The translations under genes were made by a program, and so were the position numbers. Below the pieces are notes generated by a model. The model saw only the letters and a program-made list of their open reading frames with translations, had not been told where the DNA came from and ran no database searches. Positions 1-6,112 of a stretch of DNA of 11,506 nt are shown here, one piece after another. The stretch spans positions 1-11,506 of the forward strand of contig JALRLA010000160.1 in the NCBI GenBank assembly GCA_023254645.1, in the 5' to 3' direction. Source of the DNA: Bacteroidia bacterium (GTDB taxonomy: Bacteria; Bacteroidota; Bacteroidia; NS11-12g; UBA955). How positions within the stretch are numbered: the stretch's first letter is position 1; each line of letters begins with the position of its first letter.

Positions 1-637
1 TACCCTTGTCCAAGGTGCGGTTCAGAGCCGAAGCACCCAATATCAAAGAACCCATTTTGCTGTTCTCGCCCAAGGGCACGAATCCTTCCAAATTGGCCCC
101 AGTGATCACTTGAGGGTTGTAGGCGAAGCGCTTGTTCAGCGTTCCCTTTTGGTTGCCCGAAAAGGCTTTGATTCGCCAGTTGTCATTGAATTGATAGGTC
201 AGGCGAACTCCTTGCAATGCGTAATCGATGCCAATTTGACGCTGCTCATAGGCCCTAAATAGAATGCCGCTGCCCAATTGATCGTAGAAGGAACCCACGG
301 TCACTCCCAGTTTCTCCCCATTTTTTTCGATCTTCCAATAGCCAATTCCATGATCAGTGAAGGCATCCTGCGGATCCAGCAAAGGACTGTTGTTAAAGGC
401 GTCGTAACGCATTACAAAACTGTACTCCCCAATGCGGTATTGCATGTACAACCACGCATCAGTCGAGGCCGTATTTTCCCGATACACACGGGTATTGGCA
501 CCAATTTTATCGTCGCGAATGTATTTCTGGTAATTCAGAAGCAGGTTGCCCGAAAACTGACCCTTTTCTTGGGCCTGTAGGGCCGAAACCGATGCCAATG
601 ACAGGACAAATGCCCCAGCAAGCCTCAAAAACTTCAT
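1..637 (-). CDS. DUF6029 family envelope protein (partial, N-terminal 212 residues)
   Basis: The reading frame is open from the ATG at 637 down to the window edge, so the C-terminus is missing. Residues 1-22 form a signal peptide (basic MKFLR start, hydrophobic core, cleavage near LQA|Q). The mature part has alternating aromatic and polar residues typical of outer-membrane beta-strands. The segment around residues 115-130 ([16 protein letters not shown]), followed by [18 protein letters not shown], matches what I recall of DUF6029 proteins of Bacteroidota, which have no established function. I infer an outer-membrane or periplasmic beta-rich protein. The start is supported by the signal peptide and by a -7-like box 5 nt upstream. 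It is divergent from miaB with only 54 bp between start codons. The family call is by remembered motif, not by a search. Confidence 0.72.
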   Translation of the reverse strand, partial: MKFLRLAGAFVLSLASVSALQAQEKGQFSGNLLLNYQKYIRDDKIGANTRVYRENTASTDAWLYMQYRIGEYSFVMRYDAFNNSPLLDPQDAFTDHGIGYWKIEKNGEKLGVTVGSFYDQLGSGILFRAYEQRQIGIDYALQGVRLTYQFNDNWRIKAFSGNQKGTLNKRFAYNPQVITGANLEGFVPLGENSKMGSLILGASALNRTLDKG

Positions 638-642
638 TGTAA

Positions 643-675
643 CAAAGATGCAGATAGGAGAGGCTGCCCACCAAA
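643..675 (-). promoter_or_regulatory. Bacteroidota-type promoter of the DUF6029 gene
   Basis: On the minus strand, TTTG (672-675), a 21-nt spacer and CATCTTTG (643-650) resemble the Bacteroidota -33/-7 consensus TTTG-N19..21-TAnnTTTG, with one mismatch in the -7 box. The box ends 5 nt before the ATG, predicting a very short or absent leader. Confidence 0.5.
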
Positions 676-678
676 TCG

Positions 679-686
679 TATTTTTG
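679..686 (+). promoter_or_regulatory. -7 box of miaB promoter
   Basis: TATTTTTG is a perfect TAnnTTTG match, 5 nt before the miaB ATG at 692. No TTG lies at the usual -33 spacing. Transcription would start close to the start codon. The box sits only 3 bp from the -33 element of the divergent gene, so the two promoters are packed back to back. Confidence 0.55.
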
Positions 687-691
687 CACCC

Positions 692-2101
692 ATGTCGCAA
701 ACTCAGGCCCCTACTTCTGTCTCCAGTCGCAAATTGTACATAGAGAGCTACGGCTGTGCTATGAACTTTTCCGATAGCGAAATCATCGCCTCCATCATGG
801 GCGAACACGGGTTCACGAGTACGCAAGACGAATTGGACGCCGATGTCATTTTTCTGAATACCTGTGCCATTCGCGACAACGCCGAACAGCGCATTCGCGA
901 ACGCTTGAAGCACTTGCGAATGAACAAAAAGCGCAACAACGATCTGATCATTGGCGTTTTGGGCTGCATGGCTGAGCGCTTGAAAGACAAATTGTTGGAA
1001 GAAGAAAAGTTGGTCGATGTCGTAGCCGGACCTGACTCCTACCGCGAACTGCCCAAATTGGTCGCCGAAGTAGACGAAGGCGGTCGCGCCATCAACGTTC
1101 TGTTGAGCCGCGAAGAAACCTACGGCGATTTGAACCCGGTTCGTTTGAACACCAACGGGGTGACAGCTTTCATATCCATCATGCGCGGATGCGACAACAT
1201 GTGCTCCTTCTGTGTGGTTCCCTTTACCCGCGGCCGTGAGCGCTCTCGCGACCCGCAGAGCATTGTCAAAGAGGCCGTTCAGTTGGCCGAGCAGGGATAC
1301 AAAGAGATCACCCTATTGGGCCAAAATGTCGACAGTTATCTGTGGTTCGGTGGCGGGGCCAAAAAGGACTTCAAAAAACTGACGGAAGAGGAACAAGCCT
1401 CATCGGTTGATTTCGCCGATTTGTTGGAACTCTGTGCCTTGGCCGTACCTGGAATGCGCATTCGCTACTCGACTTCGCATCCGCGGGATATCACCCCCAA
1501 GGTGATCCATATGATGGCCAAATACAAAAACATTTGCAACTACATTCACTTGCCTGCCCAAAGTGGCAATACCCGTGTATTGGACATCATGAGCCGCAAC
1601 TACAGCCGTGAATGGTACATGGATAAGATCGAAATGATTCGCGGCATTTTGCCCGATTGCGGCATCAGTTGTGACATCATCGCCGGGTTCTGCACCGAAA
1701 CCGAAGAGGAGCACCAAGACACCTTGAGCCTGATGGAATGGTCTCAGTTTGACTTTTCCTACATGTACAAATACTCCGAGCGCCCCGGTACTCCGGCCGC
1801 GAAAAAGCTCGTTGACGATGTTCCAGAAGAGGTCAAAGGCCGCCGCTTGAAAGAAATCATTGATTTGCAAAACCGCATGTCAACTGAGAAAAACCAGCGC
1901 TATGTGGGGCAAGTAGTCGATGTATTGGTGGAGGCTGACTCCAAACGCAGCGACCAGGATTGGATGGCCCGAAATGACCAAAACATCGTGGTGGTTTTCC
2001 CCAAAGAGCAGTATAAAAAAGGCGACTTCGTGCAAGTGAAAATCGAGCGCGCTTCAACCTCCACCTTGGTGGGTGTCGCCGTCGGATACGCGAGTCTCTA
2101 A
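692..2101 (+). CDS. miaB: tRNA-2-methylthio-N6-dimethylallyladenosine synthase (MiaB)
   Basis: Radical-SAM methylthiotransferase that adds a methylthio group to i6A37 of tRNAs reading UNN codons. The 469-residue protein has the full three-part layout. The UPF0004 domain carries cluster cysteines C22 (YGCAMN), C58 (NTCAIRDNA) and C92 (GVLGCMAER). The radical-SAM CxxxCxxC motif is C167, C171, C174 in [19 protein letters not shown]-binding domain spans about 400-465. The [16 protein letters not shown] and [10 protein letters not shown] signatures are all present and distinguish MiaB from RimO and MtaB. The stretch at about 219-240 (FGGGAKKDF, then an acidic linker) is an insertion I recall from Bacteroidota MiaB. 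The start is supported by the -7 box directly upstream. The gene stands alone and converges on the threonine dehydrogenase gene with 25 bp between the stops. Confidence 0.96.
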   Translation: MSQTQAPTSVSSRKLYIESYGCAMNFSDSEIIASIMGEHGFTSTQDELDADVIFLNTCAIRDNAEQRIRERLKHLRMNKKRNNDLIIGVLGCMAERLKDKLLEEEKLVDVVAGPDSYRELPKLVAEVDEGGRAINVLLSREETYGDLNPVRLNTNGVTAFISIMRGCDNMCSFCVVPFTRGRERSRDPQSIVKEAVQLAEQGYKEITLLGQNVDSYLWFGGGAKKDFKKLTEEEQASSVDFADLLELCALAVPGMRIRYSTSHPRDITPKVIHMMAKYKNICNYIHLPAQSGNTRVLDIMSRNYSREWYMDKIEMIRGILPDCGISCDIIAGFCTETEEEHQDTLSLMEWSQFDFSYMYKYSERPGTPAAKKLVDDVPEEVKGRRLKEIIDLQNRMSTEKNQRYVGQVVDVLVEADSKRSDQDWMARNDQNIVVVFPKEQYKKGDFVQVKIERASTSTLVGVAVGYASL

Positions 2102-2126
2102 GACAAACTTTTCGTTTACGGAACCC

Positions 2127-3083
2127 TTACGAGTACAAGGGCTTCAGATTCTCCAACATGTCTTGGGTCATGCGATCCAAGTCATAGTCGGGTTTCCAAC
2201 CCCAGTCTTCTCTTGCACGAGAATCGTCGATGACAGCCGGCCAGCTGTTGGCAATGGCCTGACGGTAGTCGGGATGGTCGGAAATGCTAAAATCAGGGAC
2301 CTGCTTGGCAATGCTGGCGGCAATCTCTTCAGGTCCAAAACTCATGCCCGCCAAGTTATAGCTGCTGCGAATTTTAATCTGATCGGCAGGAGCATGCATG
2401 ATGTCCAAGGTGGCCTTCAGAGCGTCGGGCATATACAACATGGGCAAAATGGTTCCTTCACCCAAGAAGCATTCGTGGTGACCCGTGGTCAAGGCATCGT
2501 GGTAAATGGAAACCGCATAATCAGTAGTTCCCCCACCGGGTGCAGACTTGTAGCCAATCAAACCGGGGTAGCGCAAACTGCGGGTATCCACTCCCCAACG
2601 ATTGAAGTAATATTGGGCATACAGTTCACCAGACAATTTGCTGATGCCATAAATCGTCGTGGGATCCATGGCGCCAAACTGAGGCGTATCGAAGCGAGAA
2701 GTATTGGGCCCAAAGGCCGCAATACTGCTGGGCCAGTATACTTTTTTGATGATGCCCATATCGCGGGCCGCGTTCAATACATGAAAGAGACCTTCCATGT
2801 TGAGTTTCCATCCGAAGTCAGGATTTTTCTCAGCTGTGGCGCTCAACAAAGCAGCCAAATGGTAGACTTGAGAGGGTTTGTAGCGCTCAATGAGACTTTT
2901 CAGCTTGGCTTCGTCCAGTACATCCAACTCCTCAAAGGGACCCGCTTCAAAAACTGGATTGTCTGATTTGCGAATGTCTGAAGCCACCACTTGGGCGTCT
3001 CCGTATATTCCCCTGAGGGCTTCCACCAACTCTGTCCCCAACTGGCCACAAGAGCCAATGACCAAAACCGTCTCTTTCGTCAT
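2127..3083 (-). CDS. NAD-dependent L-threonine 3-dehydrogenase, extended-SDR (epimerase-like) type
   Basis: Oxidises L-threonine to 2-amino-3-ketobutyrate with NAD+, the first step of threonine breakdown to glycine and acetyl-CoA (the partner ligase Kbl is not in this window). The 318-residue protein starts with a Rossmann fold (GSCGQLG, residues 10-16), has a serine region WPSSIAAFG (about 117-125) and the SDR catalytic pair Y145/K149 in YGISK. The stretch PGGGTTDYAV (182-191) is characteristic of this non-zinc dehydrogenase family, known from Flavobacterium and Cupriavidus, and argues against a sugar-nucleotide epimerase. I chose ATG 3083 rather than the further upstream ATG 3113: it leaves a normal short N-terminus before the first beta-strand and lies 7 nt after a -7-like box. 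It is divergent from the Gfo/Idh/MocA gene and convergent with miaB. Confidence 0.9.
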   Translation of the reverse strand: MTKETVLVIGSCGQLGTELVEALRGIYGDAQVVASDIRKSDNPVFEAGPFEELDVLDEAKLKSLIERYKPSQVYHLAALLSATAEKNPDFGWKLNMEGLFHVLNAARDMGIIKKVYWPSSIAAFGPNTSRFDTPQFGAMDPTTIYGISKLSGELYAQYYFNRWGVDTRSLRYPGLIGYKSAPGGGTTDYAVSIYHDALTTGHHECFLGEGTILPMLYMPDALKATLDIMHAPADQIKIRSSYNLAGMSFGPEEIAASIAKQVPDFSISDHPDYRQAIANSWPAVIDDSRAREDWGWKPDYDLDRMTQDMLENLKPLYS

Positions 3084-3090
3084 GTTGCCG

Positions 3091-3121
3091 CAAAGTTGGG
3101 GCCTTCCCCTCAAACGGCAAA
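3091..3121 (-). promoter_or_regulatory. Bacteroidota-type promoter of the threonine dehydrogenase gene
   Basis: On the minus strand, TTTG (3118-3121), a 19-nt spacer and CAACTTTG (3091-3098) fit the -33/-7 consensus with one mismatch in the -7 box. The box ends 7 nt before ATG 3083. This would place the upstream ATG at 3113 inside the promoter, supporting the shorter protein. Confidence 0.5.
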
Positions 3122-3136
3122 ATGGGGGAATCCCCC

Positions 3137-3144
3137 TATTTTTG
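3137..3144 (+). promoter_or_regulatory. -7 box of the Gfo/Idh/MocA gene
   Basis: TATTTTTG matches TAnnTTTG exactly and ends 4 nt before ATG 3149. No -33 TTG is visible at the usual spacing. The longest possible reading frame, from ATG 3122, would be encoded across this box, so the start at 3149 is preferred. Confidence 0.55.
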
Positions 3145-3148
3145 TAAG

Positions 3149-4153
3149 ATGAAAAGCATGCGTTTTGTAGTCATAGGGTTGGGACACATTGGATCCCGCC
3201 ATGCTGAAACTCTGCGCATGCACCCAGAGGCCGAGTGGGTGGCCTCGGTTGACCCAGTCAGCGACAAAGCCGCTTCAGGCATTCCTCATTTTGAGAGCAT
3301 CGAAGATTTTTTATCTTCTGGTATTGGCTGTGACGTGGCTTCTATAGCCAGCCCCAACGGCCTTCACGCCGAGCAAGCCATTCAAGCCATGAAGGCGGGA
3401 TTGCACGTTATAGTTGAAAAACCGATGGCCTTATCAGCTGCTGATGTTCAATTCATGATTCAGGTTTCGGAACAGACTGGTAAAAGCTTAATTGGGGTAA
3501 TGCAAAATCGCTACTCCGCTCCCAGTCAATACGTCAAGTCTTTGTTGGATCAAGGAGCCTTGGGTAACCTATACCGAGTTCAGGTAGACTGCTTCTGGAA
3601 CCGAGATGAGCGTTATTATTCGGGACACGCTTGGCACGGTTCTGCTGAGTTGGATGGCGGGGTATTGTTCACCCAGTTCTCCCATTTCGTCGACATGTTG
3701 CATTGGCTACTGGGGCCCTTGCAGCCTTTTTGGGCTGAATCCAGCAATCACAATCACCAAGGAATCACTCCCTTTGATGACAGTGGCAGCATTGCCTTTG
3801 CCTTTGGAAATACGGGACGTGGGAGTTTTCGATACAGCACCAGCGTACCCCATCAAAACTTCGAAAGCACCCTGTCACTCATTGGAGAGCGCGGAACCAT
3901 CAAGTTGGGCGGCCAATATATGAATCAGGTTCAATACGTGAACATTGATGGCCAAACTACCACTCCTGAACTCCCTGAAGTTCCCGCTAACGATTATGGT
4001 TTGTACAAAGGAAGTGCTGCCAACCACCACCACCTGATCCAAAATGCCTTGGACCATTTGCTGCGCGGAGCCCCCATCACTACTCCCGCCCAAGACGGTT
4101 TGGCCGTAGTGGAATTCATCGAAAAGGCCCATGCCCTGGCCCACTCTTCTTAA
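3149..4153 (+). CDS. Gfo/Idh/MocA family NAD(P)-dependent oxidoreductase
   Basis: A 334-residue dehydrogenase of the glucose-fructose oxidoreductase / inositol dehydrogenase family. The N-terminal Rossmann domain has GLGHIGSRH (about 10-18) and the family's EKP motif (E90-K91-P92, lysine near the nicotinamide). The C-terminal alpha/beta substrate domain holds LDGGVLFTQFSHFVDMLHW (about 168-186), where H179 and D182 fall at the usual catalytic/substrate positions. This segment resembles the WlbA/WbpB group that oxidises UDP-N-acetyl-glucosaminuronate for surface polysaccharides, but no sugar-nucleotide genes surround it, so the substrate stays open. ATG 3149 is chosen because a consensus -7 box lies immediately before it; ATG 3158 would also suit the fold. 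It shares a 65-bp divergent promoter region with the threonine dehydrogenase gene; no shared pathway is evident. Confidence 0.85.
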   Translation: MKSMRFVVIGLGHIGSRHAETLRMHPEAEWVASVDPVSDKAASGIPHFESIEDFLSSGIGCDVASIASPNGLHAEQAIQAMKAGLHVIVEKPMALSAADVQFMIQVSEQTGKSLIGVMQNRYSAPSQYVKSLLDQGALGNLYRVQVDCFWNRDERYYSGHAWHGSAELDGGVLFTQFSHFVDMLHWLLGPLQPFWAESSNHNHQGITPFDDSGSIAFAFGNTGRGSFRYSTSVPHQNFESTLSLIGERGTIKLGGQYMNQVQYVNIDGQTTTPELPEVPANDYGLYKGSAANHHHLIQNALDHLLRGAPITTPAQDGLAVVEFIEKAHALAHSS

Positions 4154-4180
4154 TTGCGGAAAATTTTTTCAATTTTTTTT
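4152..4180 (+). terminator. Possible weak intrinsic terminator after the oxidoreductase gene
   Basis: AATTG (4152-4156) can pair with CAATT (4170-4174), with a few further A-T pairs inside, and the stem runs into eight T (4173-4180). The stem is short and AT-rich and overlaps the stop codon, so this is a tentative call. Confidence 0.35.
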
Positions 4181-4327
4181 GGGGGGTAACCCTTAGGAAT
4201 GTGTTATACCTCTGAGCGAAGTACACAATGTACAGGAAAGTGTCATAAAAACACTGAGTTATGTGCCTTGTATACTTAGCTTTAAGTAATAGAGATAAAA
4301 ATCGTAATTTGAACCCCGTTTAGCGCC
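4154..4327 (+). other. 174-bp intergenic region / presumed leader of the FecR-like gene
   Basis: It holds no ORF of note. Two small inverted repeats stand in tandem: GTACA (4221-4225) with TGTAC (4229-4233), and AGTGT (4239-4243) with ACACT (4251-4255), separated by five bases. A near-consensus -7 element TAGCTTTA (4277-4284) and a one-base-short TAATTTG (4305-4311) are present, but neither has a -33 TTG at normal spacing. Unlike every other start in the window, there is no good -7 box next to the start codon. This suggests transcription begins further upstream or uses another sigma factor. Confidence 0.4.
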
Positions 4328-6052
4328 GTGAGCCCTAAAAAACCCATATCGCCTCCTGTCGATCCTGAATTTGAAGAATTCTGGAACATGACTGAGTCTT
4401 TTCAGCATTCTGAGGCTGCATCCAATGATGCTGCTTGGGAAAGAATGAAAGGAGCCATAGTCGAAAAGGAGGAAGAAAAGTCATGGGGCACGTACACGCA
4501 CCCCGAAGCCTCCTCTAACGATGCCGCTTGGGAGAGAATGAAAGCCGCCGTTCAGGCCAAAGAAGAATCCTCCTTGGGTCAGCATTATCAGCACCCAGAA
4601 GCCGCCTCTAACGATGTTGCTTGGGAGAGAATGAAAGTCGCCATTCAAGCCAAAGAAGAGTCCTCATTGGGTCAACATTATCAGCACCCCGAAGCCGCCT
4701 CTAACGACGCTGCTTGGGAGAGAATGAAAGCCGCCATTCAAGCCAAAGAAGAGTCCTCCTTGGGTCAACATTATCAGCATCCCGAAGCCGCCTCTAACGA
4801 CGCCGCTTGGGAGAGAATGAAAGCCGCCATTGAATCCAAAAAGGCTGAAGAGCCCCGCCCGTCATACTTCAAAGTTTCTTTCGGTCGCCCCGTACAGTGG
4901 GCCGCTGCCGCTAGTCTGGCTTTGATTGCAGCCGCTGCAGGCTTGTTTGTCTTGAATCAAGATCCAGTGGCTCCCGCCGCCTTGGCCATGCAGGAATACA
5001 TCACCTTGCCTGGTGAGGTTAACAGTTATAAGTTGAGCGACGGCTCCAACATCACGCTGAACGGAAACAGCCAATTGGAGTGGACCCAGTACGAAAACGA
5101 ACGCCACGTGGTTTTGAAAGGCATGGCTCACTTTGAAGTAGCTCCCAATGCAGAAGCCCCCTTTATCATTGAAACCGAACAAGGAACGGTTCGCGTTTTA
5201 GGAACAGGCTTTGACGTTACTGCCTACAACGATGGAGAGTTTGATGTAACCGTAAGCCACGGCAAGGTGGAAGTCAAACGAAACGAACAAAAGGTCATTC
5301 TTACCAAAGGCATGAGCGTTCATACCGAGAACGGCCAATTGGCTCAATTTGAAAAAGACACGAGCGCCGTTGATTGGAAAAGCAACGACTTGGTGTTCAA
5401 AGAAGCTCTCTTAGAAGATGTGATCAGAAGCTTGGAAAATCGCTTCGCCTTGAACATAGAATTGCCCAACAACCTCTCTAAAGCTACTCGCTTCTCTGGC
5501 GTATTGCTCAATACTCCTTATTGGAATGCCGAGAAAGTAGAAGCCATGCTGAAAGCCAAATTGGCCGCTCACATCGAAGCTGAAGCACAGGCAGAGAGCA
5601 CCGCCCAGCTGGAACAGGTTAAGGAGCGAGCCGCTGAGGTAGCCCAAATACTCAAACAAGAGAAGGAAAGCTTGGCTCAAGAAGAGGCTGCCGCTCAGAA
5701 GGAGCAATTCTACGACAGCGATGCTGACCGCATTCCGGACGCCATTGAAGGCAAACAAGACTTCGACGGAGACGGCATTGCCAACAACATGGATACCGAT
5801 GCTGATGGCGATGGCATCTTGGATCGACTCGAAGGCTACGGCGATGCCGATAAGGACGGCAAACCCAACTTCCTCGATTTGGACTCTGATGGAGATAGCA
5901 TCCCCGACTCTCTTGAGGGATCTGGAGATGTCGATGGAGATGGCAAACCCAATTTCTTGGATAGCGACTCTGATGGAGACGGAATCCCAGACAAAGACGA
6001 AGCGCCAGGTCGCTACATATCTGAACCCGGAACTCCCATATTCGGCGAATAA
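4328..6052 (+). CDS. FecR-like anti-sigma protein with five 31-residue cytoplasmic repeats and a thrombospondin type 3 tail
   Basis: 574 residues. Residues 1-26 include [11 protein letters not shown], which resembles the second half of a Bacteroidota FecR N-terminal (sigma-binding) region. Residues 27-181 are five 31-residue units, each with an (A)AWERMK core; W37, W68, W99, W130 and W161 are exactly 31 apart. One membrane helix follows (about 189-209), then a FecR domain (about 223-330: [31 protein letters not shown]). A DUF4974/STN-like segment (about 355-408: [19 protein letters not shown]) appears shortened. An Ala/Glu/Gln coiled coil (about 409-460) leads into Asp-rich TSP3 repeats (463-556). 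FecR proteins normally hold an ECF sigma factor at the membrane; no sigma or TonB-receptor gene is adjacent. The GTG start is forced by an in-frame TGA at 4310-4312; the next candidate is ATG 4388. The fold assignments are firm; an anti-sigma role is inference. Confidence 0.85.
   Translation: MSPKKPISPPVDPEFEEFWNMTESFQHSEAASNDAAWERMKGAIVEKEEEKSWGTYTHPEASSNDAAWERMKAAVQAKEESSLGQHYQHPEAASNDVAWERMKVAIQAKEESSLGQHYQHPEAASNDAAWERMKAAIQAKEESSLGQHYQHPEAASNDAAWERMKAAIESKKAEEPRPSYFKVSFGRPVQWAAAASLALIAAAAGLFVLNQDPVAPAALAMQEYITLPGEVNSYKLSDGSNITLNGNSQLEWTQYENERHVVLKGMAHFEVAPNAEAPFIIETEQGTVRVLGTGFDVTAYNDGEFDVTVSHGKVEVKRNEQKVILTKGMSVHTENGQLAQFEKDTSAVDWKSNDLVFKEALLEDVIRSLENRFALNIELPNNLSKATRFSGVLLNTPYWNAEKVEAMLKAKLAAHIEAEAQAESTAQLEQVKERAAEVAQILKQEKESLAQEEAAAQKEQFYDSDADRIPDAIEGKQDFDGDGIANNMDTDADGDGILDRLEGYGDADKDGKPNFLDLDSDGDSIPDSLEGSGDVDGDGKPNFLDSDSDGDGIPDKDEAPGRYISEPGTPIFGE
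4406..4870 (+). repeat. Five tandem 93-bp coding repeats
   Basis: Units start at 4406, 4499, 4592, 4685 and 4778, each 93 bp with no indels. Units 3 and 4 differ at only 5 of 93 positions, while the first unit and the end of the last are more diverged. This is the gradient expected from internal duplication. Each encodes H(P/S)EA(A/S)SND then (A/V)AWERMK and a charged stretch ending in GQHYQ in the middle units. Confidence 0.93.
5714..5995 (+). other. Thrombospondin type 3 (calcium-binding) repeat region
   Basis: Residues 463-556 of the FecR-like protein contain successive DxDxDG-type motifs: [65 protein letters not shown] and DSDGDGIPD, spaced by short LEG.GD turns. TSP3 repeats bind several calcium ions. 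By membrane topology this region is extracytoplasmic. Confidence 0.85.
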
Positions 6053-6064
6053 AACTCAATCGTG

Positions 6065-6092
6065 AAAAAGGCCCTTAGCATTGGGCCTTTTT
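6065..6092 (+). terminator. Intrinsic terminator after the FecR-like gene
   Basis: A perfect 10-bp inverted repeat, AAAAAGGCCC (6065-6074) and GGGCCTTTTT (6083-6092), encloses an 8-nt loop and ends in a T run. It starts 12 nt after the stop codon. The A-tract on the 5' side means it could also work in the opposite direction. Confidence 0.88.
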
Positions 6093-6098
6093 CTTTGG

Positions 6099-6106
6099 TA
6101 CTTTTG
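6099..6106 (+). promoter_or_regulatory. -7 box of the T9SS surface-protein gene
   Basis: TACTTTTG is an exact TAnnTTTG match, 6 nt after the preceding terminator and 6 nt before ATG 6113. No -33 TTG is at the standard 19-21 nt distance; the only upstream TTG (6081-6083) would leave a 15-nt spacer. Confidence 0.5.
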
Positions 6107-6112
6107 ATTGGA

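Noticed and set aside
2120..2145. Possible hairpin in the miaB / threonine dehydrogenase convergent region (CCCTT with AAGGG)
   Set aside because: The stem is 5 bp plus a bulge, lies in the last codons of the dehydrogenase gene, and has no T run on either side.
2073..2966. 297-codon open frame on the plus strand
   Set aside because: It lies antisense to the threonine dehydrogenase gene, overlaps the miaB 3' end, and its translation shows no recognisable domain; it reflects the codon bias of the real gene.
4406..4870. CRISPR-like array
   Set aside because: The 93-bp units are contiguous, in frame and without spacers; this is a protein-coding tandem repeat.
5652..6059. 135-codon Arg/Cys/His-rich minus-strand frame and a 114-codon plus-strand frame over the TSP3 region
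   Set aside because: Both are out-of-frame readings of the repetitive Asp/Gly codons; the low-complexity composition explains their openness.
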